Counted from the first letter of the stretch, positions 55,313-63,928 are shown. The stretch: DNA of 64,000 bases from an uncultured Porphyromonadaceae bacterium (GCA_900541835.1 UQLL01000003.1:71840-135839); one strand, 5' to 3'. Notes: generated by a model from the sequence alone, not told the origin. A program made the numbers and translations.

Positions 55313-56274
55313 ACAGATTTCTGCAAATCATCATCGCGGTAATAGCTATATTGATCGGCTATTGCACTGCAATGGCACAAGGCGAATTGCCTCTCGTCAG
55401 GGAGGGCGTAAAGTGGCATTACAATTTCGAGTATTGGAAGTTTCCTGTGGAGCATGTTATTGCTCATGAAGATCACTACTACCACTTCAAAGGAAGCAAG
55501 ATGATAGATGACAAAGAATACCATATATGTCATTTAATAGGCATAGATAAGCAACTGGATACAGTAAGAAATAATCGTTTCTATCTTAGACAAGAAGGGA
55601 AAAAAGTATTTCTGAGATTAGACAGTGTGCAAAAAACCGGTTATTGGTATCCTCGTTTTGATAATTCACGGGAAACAAAAGAAAAAGAGTGCCTAATCTA
55701 CGACTTCTCTCTTAATACAGGAGATACATGGAAAATGCTTCAAAATCATCAGGAAAACCACTGGGAGTATGAAAATGGGACAGGCAATATAAAGACCATA
55801 GACTCTGTAAAATACATTCCGATAAATGGAATTAATACCAAAACCCAATATGTACGTGCTGCTGCATGGTCTTATTTAGATGAAACCGTACCTGTAGTAG
55901 AGGGTATCGGTTGTCTATTTGACGCACCGTTTCCCTTACCCTATATCGGAAACAAGGTAATCAGTGTTGACATTTATTATGAGCTTGTCAAGTTTGAAGA
56001 TGAGAACGGGAATGTTCTGTATGAATGGAATCATTTGGGAGTCGGGAACCAAGTTGGCACATCTTTAGATAATATAAAAATAGAGAACAACAGCCTGCGT
56101 ATAACAGCGGAGGGTGCATGGACGGTAATGCTGTATGGCAGCGATGGCAGAGAGGTGTTGTGGCGCCAGGGTTACGGCGAGAGCCAAATCCAGCTCGATG
56201 ATGTCGGCTCCGGTGTGTATGTAGCACGGCTGCAAACTGCCAACACTGCCAAAACGGTAAAACTGATTCGGTAA
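55309..56274 (+). CDS. Hypothetical protein with T9SS sorting domain
   Basis: This 321-residue protein has a signal peptide (MNRFLQIIIAVIAILIGYCTAMAQ) and a central domain rich in aromatic residues (GVKWHYNFEYW, CLIYDFSLNTGDTWK). A C-terminal T9SS domain occupies about 255-321 (IENNSLRITAEGAWTVMLYG...GSGVYVARLQTANTAKTVKLIR). The start overlaps the C25 stop by four bases (ATGA). Bases 55400-56090 are A+T-rich, while the CTD-coding end is GC-rich like the rest of the chromosome. It could be a surface partner or inhibitor of the coupled protease; that is inference. Confidence 0.8.
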   Translation: MNRFLQIIIAVIAILIGYCTAMAQGELPLVREGVKWHYNFEYWKFPVEHVIAHEDHYYHFKGSKMIDDKEYHICHLIGIDKQLDTVRNNRFYLRQEGKKVFLRLDSVQKTGYWYPRFDNSRETKEKECLIYDFSLNTGDTWKMLQNHQENHWEYENGTGNIKTIDSVKYIPINGINTKTQYVRAAAWSYLDETVPVVEGIGCLFDAPFPLPYIGNKVISVDIYYELVKFEDENGNVLYEWNHLGVGNQVGTSLDNIKIENNSLRITAEGAWTVMLYGSDGREVLWRQGYGESQIQLDDVGSGVYVARLQTANTAKTVKLIR

Positions 56275-56332
56275 ATGTAAAGTAAATTCGTCAGAAGAGG
56301 TAAAGGTCTTCTGTGTAAAATCAACATATAAA

Positions 56333-56359
56333 GAGGGTGCGCCATTTTGACACACCCTC
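56333..56359. terminator. Weak stem-loop between convergent genes
   Basis: GAGGGTG (56333-56339) pairs with CACCCTC (56353-56359), between the CTD gene and the MFS gene. Confidence 0.45.
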
Positions 56360-56399
56360 GTTCAAATTTCGGAGAAATAATCCGTGCAGGCGCTGAGAA

Positions 56400-57614
56400 T
56401 CAGTGCTTTACCATGTCCGACAGGGGAGAGAGACGGTAGGCAAGGAAGGCGAACAGAAGGGCGATGGCGGCGGTGACGATGACCACCACGGCCGACGAGT
56501 GCATCAGGTTGCCGAGTCCGCACAGGGGCGATACTATGGCCGCCAGGATGTATTTCACCACTCCGAGTATGGCCGACGAGGTGCCTGCGTCGGCACGGCC
56601 CACGTCCATGGCCAAGGTGTTGGCGCTGGAGAATATCATGCCCAGGCAGAGCACCAGAGGCACGGCCACAAGCTCGTAGGCCCAGAAGGGGAGTTCATAC
56701 CACATCACCGCAGCCATGCCCAGCGAGAGGAGGAACATGCCGGCGGTGCCGACCACCATGGCCTGCTTCATTATGCGGAAGCGGGGAGCGAGCATGGCTC
56801 CGGCGGCGATTGCCAGGGCGTTAGCTCCGAAGATGATGCCGAACGTCAGCGCCGAGAAGTGGTAATGGTCCTGGATGATGAAGGGGCCGGAGGAGATATA
56901 GGCGTACAAAAGGGCGATGCCCAATGCCTTGATGATGACGTAAATCATAAAGCGGCCGTTGAGGAGCATGGTTCGGTAGGCTTTCACGTAGTCGCTCAGT
57001 CGACGCGCGGCTATGCGGCGGGCCGGAGGAAGCGTCTCGTTGGTGCGTGTGGTCCAAATGGTCATGCCTATGCCGATGGCAAGCAACACCACGAAGATGC
57101 CCCGCCAGCCCACGCGGTCGGCCAGGAAGCCGCCCAACAGTGGTCCTGCTGCCGGCGCTATGCCGTTGATGGCGCCGACGATGCCCATGAGCTTGCCCAA
57201 CTGACGCCCTGCGAAGACGTCGGCCGGGATGGAGGTGGAGAGCACCATGGCACCTCCGGCACCGAAGCCCTGCACCAGGCGCACGGCCACGAAGAAGGTG
57301 ATATCGGGCGACAGCAGGGCCACGCCGGTGGAGAGGGCGAATATCAGCAGCGAGATGATGAGTATCGGCTTGCGCCCGAAATGGTCGCTCAGCGAGCCCC
57401 ACAGCACCGACCCTATGCCCATGCCGAGCATTGCCATGCTCAGGCCCATCTGCGTCATTGACGGCGTGGTGTGGAACTCGCGCATCATGGCCGGGATGGT
57501 GGGCAGGTACATATCGTTGACCAGCGACGAAAAGGCGCCGATGATGGCGATAAAGACCACGAACAGGCCGTAGCTCTTCGGCCGGTATCGGGCAGGAACG
57601 GGTGTCTGTTCCAT
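56400..57614 (-). CDS. MFS multidrug exporter, Bcr/CflA type
   Basis: This 404-residue protein starts at 57614 (MEQTPVPARYRPKSYG). It has twelve predicted membrane helices and the MFS motif GSLSDHFGRKPIL between helices 2 and 3. The early VNDMYLPTIPAMMREF and later GAINGIAPAAGPLLGG fit the Bcr/CflA drug-resistance branch. It probably exports drugs or metabolites by proton antiport. The longer frame to 57662 translates the AGCTAT repeat (MIAIIAIIAIS) and is not accepted. Confidence 0.92.
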   Translation of the reverse strand: MEQTPVPARYRPKSYGLFVVFIAIIGAFSSLVNDMYLPTIPAMMREFHTTPSMTQMGLSMAMLGMGIGSVLWGSLSDHFGRKPILIISLLIFALSTGVALLSPDITFFVAVRLVQGFGAGGAMVLSTSIPADVFAGRQLGKLMGIVGAINGIAPAAGPLLGGFLADRVGWRGIFVVLLAIGIGMTIWTTRTNETLPPARRIAARRLSDYVKAYRTMLLNGRFMIYVIIKALGIALLYAYISSGPFIIQDHYHFSALTFGIIFGANALAIAAGAMLAPRFRIMKQAMVVGTAGMFLLSLGMAAVMWYELPFWAYELVAVPLVLCLGMIFSSANTLAMDVGRADAGTSSAILGVVKYILAAIVSPLCGLGNLMHSSAVVVIVTAAIALLFAFLAYRLSPLSDMVKH

Positions 57615-57634
57615 TGCTGGGGGCAAGCGGCTAA

Positions 57635-57667
57635 TAGCTATGATAGCTATTATAGCTATCATAGCTA
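57635..57667. repeat. 9-bp AGCTAT tandem repeat forming a perfect palindrome
   Basis: TAGCTATGATAGCTA and TAGCTATCATAGCTA form a perfect 15-bp inverted repeat with a 3-base spacer, built from four copies of a 9-bp unit (ATAGCTATN). It lies just upstream of the MFS start. Confidence 0.75.
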
Positions 57668-57678
57668 CTTTAGCGGTC

Positions 57679-58260
57679 TTAGATTAACAGGTCGATGTCG
57701 GAATCAATATTCTTAGTCCACTTGCGCAGGGTGAAGGCCAGGCCGATGCGGTAGGTGCCGAATGTAATCAGTGCGCACCCCAGGCATATCCACGATGCCA
57801 CGCCGTAAGCCAGGGGGTTGGAGAACATGATCAGTATCAGTACGATGCTGGCAAGCAGCAGGAGCACTGACCAGAACACCCACCAGCCGTTGTTGGCGGC
57901 CAGCGTGAACGATTCCACGCAGGCGTTGATGGCGCCCACGATCACCATGAAGCCGACGATGAGCACGAAGGAGATTACCATTTCGGGCATTGGAAGTGTG
58001 AGCATCCACACGCCGCCGATGATTTCGATGATTCCAAGCGCCAGGCTCCAGCCCCATACGGGCGACGAGCCGCGTGTGGTGCTCCCCAGTACGATGTTGA
58101 GCGTGCCGGCCAGGCAGAGGCAGGCCCCGAAGACGACGGCGAGCACGGGGATGGCTTCCCTGGGCACGAGCAGTTCCCAGATGCCCAGGCCCAGGCAGAC
58201 GATACCGGTGAGCAGGGGTATCCACCAGAATGTCTTGAGTTGTCGTGTTGCTGTTTTCAT
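57679..58260 (-). CDS. HdeD/DUF308 family membrane protein
   Basis: This 193-residue protein has six hydrophobic segments (FWWIPLLTGIVCLGLGIWELL; AVVFGACLCLAGTLNIVLG; then two further pairs). Spacing and motifs match the DUF308 repeat pair of HdeD-like proteins, which contribute to acid resistance in enterobacteria; their role in Bacteroidota is unknown. It is followed by the MFS gene on the same strand (64 bases between), so they may be co-expressed. Confidence 0.85.
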   Translation of the reverse strand: MKTATRQLKTFWWIPLLTGIVCLGLGIWELLVPREAIPVLAVVFGACLCLAGTLNIVLGSTTRGSSPVWGWSLALGIIEIIGGVWMLTLPMPEMVISFVLIVGFMVIVGAINACVESFTLAANNGWWVFWSVLLLLASIVLILIMFSNPLAYGVASWICLGCALITFGTYRIGLAFTLRKWTKNIDSDIDLLI

Positions 58261-58400
58261 AGCTGTTTTCGATTAAGTGTCAGTGTGTTTTCCGATAGGG
58301 GAGTGCTGCAAGTAAGCGGCGCCCGGTATCATTTTAATAACGCGGCCAAGTGCTTGTTGGTTGACTCGGCCATGCCGCTGAGGGGATTGGGTGGTGCATA

Positions 58401-58439
58401 AAAATAGCTGACGCGGCTTCCGTGCGGAAGTCGCGTCAG
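58401..58439 (-). terminator. Terminator of the small lipoprotein gene
   Basis: CTGACGCGGCTTCCG (58408-58422) pairs with CGGAAGTCGCGTCAG (58425-58439) with one mismatch. On the minus strand the T-rich TATTTTTA follows. It lies 20 bases past the stop of the gene at 58460. Confidence 0.8.
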
Positions 58440-58459
58440 TTATTTGCGTTAGGGTCAGA

Positions 58460-58666
58460 TTACTTCTGAACGTTGGCGCTGTCGGCGGGAGCCTCAACAG
58501 CGGGGGTGTCGGTTGCAGGAGCCTCCTCAGCGGGAACGCTGTCGGCGGGAGCCTCAACAACGGGGCTGTCGGTTGCGGGAGCTTCGGTGGTGTTCTCCTT
58601 GTTGCCGTTGCAGGAAACCATAGCAAGGGCGAACAGAGCTACGAGGGAAAGTGCTACTTTCTTCAT
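58460..58666 (-). CDS. Small Ala/Pro/Glu-rich lipoprotein
   Basis: The 68-residue product has lipobox MVSC (Cys19). The mature part is mostly two copies of a unit like EAPATDxPxVEAPADS (about 27-46 and 48-66). Low complexity and charge suggest an extended surface or periplasmic spacer. It has its own promoter-like element and terminator, so it is a real, monocistronic gene. The Ala/Thr/Asp linker of the lipoprotein at 21648-22304 is of similar style. Confidence 0.75.
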   Translation of the reverse strand: MKKVALSLVALFALAMVSCNGNKENTTEAPATDSPVVEAPADSVPAEEAPATDTPAVEAPADSANVQK

Positions 58667-58719
58667 TGTGTCTTGACTTTTATAATAAAACAATTGTTGT
58701 GTCGGTCCGAAAACCGCTG

Positions 58720-58750
58720 CAAAGTTAAGCACAAAACTGCGCTTGTCAAT
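58720..58750 (-). promoter_or_regulatory. Predicted promoter of the small lipoprotein gene
   Basis: On the minus strand, ATTG (58747-58750), a 19-bp spacer and TAACTTTG (58720-58727). It is 53 bases before the ATG at 58666. Confidence 0.55.
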
Positions 58751-58898
58751 AGGTTTGCCCCTGAAAAATCACTTTTTTAATGCAAATTTAACAATTAAAC
58801 CCTTTAAATGTTAAAATAAAATAAAAATTAATGTAAATTCCAGGCGTGTGCGCCGTCATGGGATGCGCTGGCAGCCGGGTGGGTGGGAGTGTCGGGGT

Positions 58899-58929
58899 TT
58901 TGAGGGTCGGGAGGATTTTTGTACTTTTG
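58899..58929 (+). promoter_or_regulatory. Consensus promoter of murF-alr
   Basis: TTTG (58899-58902), a 19-bp spacer and TACTTTTG (58922-58929). The first ATG follows 15 bases later, so the leader would be very short. Confidence 0.7.
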
Positions 58930-58944
58930 CACTTGTAAACACGC

Positions 58945-61416
58945 ATGACCGATATGGCAGTGAATCTCATGGAAATCGGGCGCCGCATGGGCGTGGAGGT
59001 GCGGGCCGACGCGCAGGAGCGACTGGTGGAGCGTCTGCTCACTGACTCGCGTTCCCTGGCCGACCCCGACGGGACTCTCTTCTTCGCTCTCCACACCCAC
59101 ACCGGTGACGGGCATTTCTATCTCCGCTCCTTATATGACAGGGGAGTGCGGCTCTTCGTGGTGGAGCGCGTGCCGGAGTCGATGCGCGGCCTCGGCGACG
59201 CTGTACTGCTCCAGGTGCCCGACGCGCTCGCGGCCCTGCAGGCCGTCGGCCGCCCAGGGCCTGGCTTCCGGGGCCGTTCGGTGGCCGTGTGCGGCAGCCG
59301 CGGCAAGACCATCGCCAAGGAGATGCTCTACCAGGCCCTGGCGCAGATAGAAGGCGCCGGTGGCATCTTCCGTTCGCCCCGCAGCTTCAATTCACAGACA
59401 GGCGTGCCGCTGTCGCTCTGGCAGGTGCCTGCGGCCGCCAGTGTGGCCATCATCGAGGCTGGCATCTCCCAGGCGGGGGAGATGCGGCAGCTGGCCGAGA
59501 TGGTCCGCCCCGACGTGGCCGTGTACACCTCGCTCGACGACTCCACGCACGCCGAGGGGTTCGCCTCCACATCCGAGAAGGCCAGGGAAAAAGCCCTTAT
59601 GGCCCGCGATGCCGGAACGGTCGTCTACAACGGCGACAACCGTGTGCTGGCCGACGCCATCGAGGCCGTTGCCACGGGGCGCCGCATCTGGTGGAGCCGA
59701 AAGGACCCCGCCGCATATATATATATAAATAAGGAAGAACGTTTTGCCGACGCCACTCGCCTGACCTTGGGCAATGGCGAGACCTACGACATACCTTTCT
59801 CCGACCCGAACATGGTGGAGGATGCTGTCGCCGTCCTTGCAGCCCTCGAGGCCCTCGGCTACGGACCCGAGAAGACAGCTCCCGCCCTCGCGGCGCTGAG
59901 GTCCGTGAGCACCCGCCTGGACGTGGTGGAGGGCGTCAACGGCTGCACCGTGGCAGTGGACGGCTACTGTGCCGACATGTCGTCGCTGCCGGCCGCACTC
60001 GACTTCATGCGGCGCCATTCGTCGCGCCAGCAGCGCCTCACGCTTGTGCTCGGCGACCTGCAGGGCGCCTCCGCCGACGACTATAGCCGCCTGGCAGACC
60101 TGCTGCGCCACACCGGCGTGGAGCGCCTGGTGGCCGTCGGGCCAGGCATGCAGGCCAATGCCTCTCTCCTCCCCGAAGGCTCGCAGGTCTTCGCCTCGGC
60201 CGACGCGCTGCTCAGCTCCCTCTCCGTCGACGACTTCTCCGGCGAGTACGTGATGATAAAGGGTACGCCTGGCGACGGACTAGAACAGGTCGCCGAGATG
60301 CTCGCCGCCCGCAAGCACGAGACGGTGCTGGAGGTCAACCTCGCCGCCCTGAGCCGCAATTACGCCGCCTATAAGCGTCGCCTGCCCGAAGGAACGCGAA
60401 TCACCGCCATGGTAAAGGCATCCGCCTACGGCATGGGCAGCTACGAGATAGCTCGCACCCTCCAGGACGTCGGCGCCGACTACCTGGCCGTGGCCGTGCT
60501 CGACGAGGGGCTGGAGCTCCGCCGCCGCGGAATCACCATGCCCATAATGGTCATGAATCCAAAGGCCGTGAACTACCGCTCCATGTTCGCCAACCGCCTG
60601 GAGCCAGAGATATACTCCATGCATATGCTCCAGGACGTCATAGCCGCCGCCCGGGCCAACGGCGTAGGCGACTACCCGGTGCACATCAAGCTCGACACGG
60701 GCATGCACCGCACCGGCTTCGAGCAGGCCGGACTCGGGGAGCTGTGCCAGGTGCTGGCCGGACAGGCCAACGTGCGCGCCGCCAGTGTCTTCTCCCACCT
60801 GGCCACCGCCGACTGCCTCGACATGGACCGGTACACCCTGGGCCAGATTGGCACCTTCGAGCAGATGACCGGCTATATGGCCGCCCGGCTGCCGTATCGC
60901 TTCATGCGCCACATCCTCAACTCGGCCGGCATTGTCCGCTTCCCCCGGTATGCCTACGACATGGTGCGGCTGGGCATCGGCCTGTACGGCATCAATACCC
61001 TGCCGGCGCCGGTGGAGAACCCCCTGGAGCCGGTGGCGCGTCTGCGCACCGTCATCATCTCGCTGCGCCAGGTGGCGCCCGGAGAGGCAGTGGGCTACGG
61101 CCGCAAGGGACTGGTCGACAGGCCAAGCCTCGTCGCAACGCTGCCTATCGGATACGCCGACGGCTTCTGCCGCCATTTCGGCAATGGCGCCGTCCGAGTG
61201 AAGGTTAACGGTCGCTGGGCTCCCACAATAGGCAACGTCTGCATGGACCAGTGCATGATCGACGTCACCGGCATCACCTGCCGAGTCGGCGACACGGTCG
61301 AGGTCTTCGGCCCGGACACGCCTGTGGAACGGCTATCCGAGGCCATCGGCACCATCCCATACGAGATACTCACCAGCGTCTCCCCGCGCGTCAAACGTCT
61401 CTATTACAGGGAATAG
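58945..61416 (+). CDS. murF-alr: Bifunctional MurF ligase / alanine racemase
   Basis: This 823-residue fusion is characteristic of Bacteroidota. The MurF half (about 1-450) joins D-Ala-D-Ala to the UDP-MurNAc-tripeptide and has the ATP-binding loop GSRGKT (117-122). The Alr half (about 455-823) makes D-alanine; the PLP lysine is Lys491 in AMVKASAYGMG, with GLYGINT and GYGRKG towards the C-terminus. Acting together they supply and use D-alanine for peptidoglycan in the cytoplasm. ATGs at 58954 and 58969 are alternative starts; the first would leave a leader of only about ten bases after the promoter. Confidence 0.95.
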   Translation: MTDMAVNLMEIGRRMGVEVRADAQERLVERLLTDSRSLADPDGTLFFALHTHTGDGHFYLRSLYDRGVRLFVVERVPESMRGLGDAVLLQVPDALAALQAVGRPGPGFRGRSVAVCGSRGKTIAKEMLYQALAQIEGAGGIFRSPRSFNSQTGVPLSLWQVPAAASVAIIEAGISQAGEMRQLAEMVRPDVAVYTSLDDSTHAEGFASTSEKAREKALMARDAGTVVYNGDNRVLADAIEAVATGRRIWWSRKDPAAYIYINKEERFADATRLTLGNGETYDIPFSDPNMVEDAVAVLAALEALGYGPEKTAPALAALRSVSTRLDVVEGVNGCTVAVDGYCADMSSLPAALDFMRRHSSRQQRLTLVLGDLQGASADDYSRLADLLRHTGVERLVAVGPGMQANASLLPEGSQVFASADALLSSLSVDDFSGEYVMIKGTPGDGLEQVAEMLAARKHETVLEVNLAALSRNYAAYKRRLPEGTRITAMVKASAYGMGSYEIARTLQDVGADYLAVAVLDEGLELRRRGITMPIMVMNPKAVNYRSMFANRLEPEIYSMHMLQDVIAAARANGVGDYPVHIKLDTGMHRTGFEQAGLGELCQVLAGQANVRAASVFSHLATADCLDMDRYTLGQIGTFEQMTGYMAARLPYRFMRHILNSAGIVRFPRYAYDMVRLGIGLYGINTLPAPVENPLEPVARLRTVIISLRQVAPGEAVGYGRKGLVDRPSLVATLPIGYADGFCRHFGNGAVRVKVNGRWAPTIGNVCMDQCMIDVTGITCRVGDTVEVFGPDTPVERLSEAIGTIPYEILTSVSPRVKRLYYRE

Positions 61417-61473
61417 GAATGTTAAATAAGGTTAAAGCCAAGAGGGCCTTGCCGCGCATTCCCGGAATGTCAC

Positions 61474-61481
61474 TATATTTG
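61474..61481 (+). promoter_or_regulatory. -7 element before the zinc-ribbon gene
   Basis: TATATTTG, with CTTG 22 bases upstream (61448-61451). The ATG is at 61542. Confidence 0.5.
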
Positions 61482-61541
61482 CAAATTGCAATGGGAATTG
61501 CGGAGCCATAGGTCCCGTTCCCGGCAGACGAACTAACCGAT

Positions 61542-62564
61542 ATGCAATATCATTGCAAGATATGCGGCGCGAAGCTGCAAGGCCCCGAGGCGGAATGTCC
61601 GGGGTGCGGCACCCCCCTGGGGTCTGCCACTCGAGTGGCAGGCCCCGAGGCGGCACTGCCAGCCGTCACCGACGAGCTCACCGTCAAGCCTATAGTCGTT
61701 CCGCACGCTCACGAGTCCGCCGAGGGTGGCATCCCCTGCCCACGCTGCGGCGAGATGCTCATGCCAGGCGCCACGGTCTGCGAGGTGTGCGGAGAGGTAA
61801 TAGTCCCTATGTGCCGCGACAGCCAATTCCCCATGCCCGAGTCCGCGCCTGAGGCAGTCACCGCTGTGAGCGTGGTGCCCGACATCGCCTCCGTGCCCAC
61901 CCGGAAGCGCGTCGAAGTACCCGTGTCCGAAGAGAAGGAGAGGCACAGCCAGGTATCGGTCAACATGCTCGTGATCATATGCGTGATGACGGCCCTTGTC
62001 GCCGGCCTGATCACATGGGCCATATTATACTTCAGCCGCAAGGCTAAGGAGGACTTTCCCGTCGAGGAATACACCGAGCAGGTCTCCGTGGCGCCAGGCC
62101 CTGCTGACAACATAGGCGCGGCCGAGGACATCGGCGTCACAGCCGTGGAGCAGGGCACCGCGCCCGCCACGGCCACACCGGCAACCGTCGAGGCGGACGA
62201 CGTCAACACCGTCCCTATCGAGGGAATGCGCGAGAGCCTCGCCGGCTCATGGATGTTCTACGGCAAGGTCAACGGCAAGTTCTCTATCGGCATCGATCTC
62301 AAGGTCGAGCCGGACGGCACCGTCGCCGGCAGCTACTGGTACGAGTCCACCATGCGTCAGCAGGGCGATGTCCCTGCCACCTACGTTGTCTTGGAGGGCG
62401 AGGTCGACGACACCGGCCGAGTCAAGATGACCGCCTTCCGCGACAACAAGCCCGTGGAATACTGGACCGGCCATTTCGGCGGCGTCAGCCCCCTGGTGCT
62501 CAAAGGCACCTTCCGCAACGCCTCCACAGGCACCACCTACACCTTCATGTCATCCACACGATAA
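61542..62564 (+). CDS. Zinc-ribbon membrane protein
   Basis: This 340-residue protein has two zinc ribbons at the N-terminus: C5-X2-C8...C19-X2-C22, and CPRCGEMLMPGATVCEVC near residues 66-83. A single membrane helix (about 139-163, LVIICVMTALVAGLITWAI) follows a charged linker. After an Ala/Thr/Pro-rich spacer comes a C-terminal beta domain (about 225-340; LAGSWMFYGKVNGKFSIGIDL). The ribbons should be cytoplasmic and the beta domain periplasmic, implying signal or assembly coupling across the membrane. No named family was recognised for the C-terminal domain. Confidence 0.8.
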   Translation: MQYHCKICGAKLQGPEAECPGCGTPLGSATRVAGPEAALPAVTDELTVKPIVVPHAHESAEGGIPCPRCGEMLMPGATVCEVCGEVIVPMCRDSQFPMPESAPEAVTAVSVVPDIASVPTRKRVEVPVSEEKERHSQVSVNMLVIICVMTALVAGLITWAILYFSRKAKEDFPVEEYTEQVSVAPGPADNIGAAEDIGVTAVEQGTAPATATPATVEADDVNTVPIEGMRESLAGSWMFYGKVNGKFSIGIDLKVEPDGTVAGSYWYESTMRQQGDVPATYVVLEGEVDDTGRVKMTAFRDNKPVEYWTGHFGGVSPLVLKGTFRNASTGTTYTFMSSTR

Positions 62565-62588
62565 CCATCGACCATCCCTACCTACATA

Positions 62589-62993
62589 ATGTACGCACAG
62601 CAACCCACCAACTGTTCCAACTGCGGGCAGCCCCTTCAGCCGGGCCGGATGCAGTGTCCCCGCTGCGGCGCCCCCGTGCAGCCCGCTCCGGCTCCCGGCT
62701 ATTACGGACAGCCTGGACAGCAGTGGCTCGCCAACGACGCCTTCGCCGCCGGTCCCGGCGGCAAGAGCCGCGGCGTGGCCGCCCTCCTTGCCATCCTGAT
62801 CGGCGGACTCGGCATACAGTACTTCTACTGCGGCAAGGTCGCCGCAGGCATCATCACCATCGTCCTGAGCCTGGTAACCTGCGGCATCTGGAACATCCTC
62901 ACCCTCGTTCAGGGCATCATGATGTTCTGCATGACCAACCAGGAGTTCGAGGCCAAGTACGTCAACACTTCCGCCACTTTTCCTCTTTTCTGA
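62589..62993 (+). CDS. TM2 domain protein with zinc ribbon
   Basis: This 134-residue protein has an N-terminal zinc ribbon (C9-X2-C12, C23-X2-C26), a Pro/Gln-rich linker and a C-terminal TM2 domain (about 58-115), with two membrane helices (GVAALLAILIGGLGIQYFY and GIITIVLSLVTCGIWNIL). TM2 proteins have no fixed function. It begins 24 bases after the previous zinc-ribbon gene and shares its ribbon architecture, so the two are probably co-transcribed. Confidence 0.88.
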   Translation: MYAQQPTNCSNCGQPLQPGRMQCPRCGAPVQPAPAPGYYGQPGQQWLANDAFAAGPGGKSRGVAALLAILIGGLGIQYFYCGKVAAGIITIVLSLVTCGIWNILTLVQGIMMFCMTNQEFEAKYVNTSATFPLF

Positions 62994-63000
62994 CCCTGGC

Positions 63001-63262
63001 TACTTGACCGATTGGACGGAGCCATTCGCCTCACAACGAAGTCTTTCCGTCGACGTAGGTCTTGGCGGCAACAGCAAGGGAAGGCAGTTCAATTTCCGCG
63101 ACAACGAGACCGCGACAAGTTCAACAAGCGCTTGGACGCCGGCCTGAGCCTCCAGGTGGGTGCGGAACTCATTGGCCATTTCTATGTGAACGTTGCCCAT
63201 ACGATGGCTTTTGCGAGTTCTCCGACTGCTACAACCACGTGCTGGGTGTCGGAGGCTCCTGA
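63001..63262 (+). pseudogene. Decayed outer-membrane beta-barrel gene fragment
   Basis: The end of a small barrel protein can be read only by changing frame twice. Frame 1 gives SLSVDVGLGGNSKGRQFNF and RDN, up to a stop at 63145. Frame 3 takes over from about 63105 with RDKFNKRLDAGLSLQVGAE and LIGHFYVNV. Frame 2 ends it from about 63198 with YDGFCEFSDCYNHVLGVGGS and a stop at 63260. These are typical terminal barrel strands of Bacteroidota outer-membrane proteins. No start is visible. The longer open frame 63012-63431 is not a coherent protein. The stretch 62994-63418 holds only this relic and the terminator at 63289. Confidence 0.65.
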
Positions 63263-63288
63263 ATGTTCAGCAGGTGCACATACGCTAA

Positions 63289-63320
63289 AAGCGCGTCCCG
63301 ATTCTGTTAGGGACGCGCTT
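63289..63320. terminator. Bidirectional stem-loop terminator
   Basis: AAGCGCGTCCC (63289-63299) pairs perfectly with GGGACGCGCTT (63310-63320), with short A and T tracts at either end. It lies 99 bases beyond the sigma factor stop. Confidence 0.7.
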
Positions 63321-63418
63321 GCTTATCGTGTGCGGCGCACGGTGCGGTCGTGTGGGGTGATGTCGTGTCGGAAACTTGGATGTTTTGGCCCGCAGTCGCG
63401 CCGTCGGTTGCGTGTATG

Positions 63419-63928
63419 TCAGTCCTTGTAGTCGCGGAGCTCTTTCTGGAGGCGCTTGCGGGCGAAGAAGATGCGGCTCTTGACAGTGCCAAGCGGAAGC
63501 TGGAGCTTCTCGGCGATTTCGGAGTACTTGTAGCCCTCGATGTACATGGTGAAAGGCACCTTGTATTCCTGCGAGAAATCATTGATCACGGCCGAGATTT
63601 CCTTGGCGGCGAAAGAACCCTCCGGAGTCTCGAAGCCACTCTCCTGCGACAGGTTCAGGTGGTAGAAGTCCTCCGTGGTGTCGATAATCGTGGCCGAGCG
63701 CACCTTGCGGCGGTAGTTGTTGATGAAGATGTTGCGCATGATGGTGAACACCCATCCCTTGAAGTTGACGTTCTCCACGTACTTGGATTCGTTGTCCAGG
63801 ACTTTAAGGGTAGTGTCCTGCACGAGGTCCATGGCTGACTCCTTGTTGGCAGTCAGCTGGAATGCGAAGTTGGTCAGATTGCTCTGAAGGCCCAGAAGGC
63901 GCTGTTTGAAGGTCAATGCGTTCGACAT
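63419..63928 (-). CDS. ECF-type RNA polymerase sigma factor
   Basis: This 169-residue protein has sigma region 2 (about 20-85; DLVQDTTLKVLDNESKY, FKGWVFTIMRNIFINNYRR) and region 4 (about 110-165; YKYSEIAEKLQLPLGTVKSRIFFARKRLQKEL). Region 3 is missing, as in extracytoplasmic-function sigma factors. No anti-sigma factor is next to it in this window. Its target promoters are unknown. It starts at 63928 (MSNALTFKQRLLGLQSNL). Confidence 0.93.
   Translation of the reverse strand: MSNALTFKQRLLGLQSNLTNFAFQLTANKESAMDLVQDTTLKVLDNESKYVENVNFKGWVFTIMRNIFINNYRRKVRSATIIDTTEDFYHLNLSQESGFETPEGSFAAKEISAVINDFSQEYKVPFTMYIEGYKYSEIAEKLQLPLGTVKSRIFFARKRLQKELRDYKD

Noticed and set aside
63012..63431. 139-residue open frame
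   Set aside because: Only its middle resembles a barrel strand; the ends run into the terminator and the sigma gene. It is treated as part of a decayed gene.
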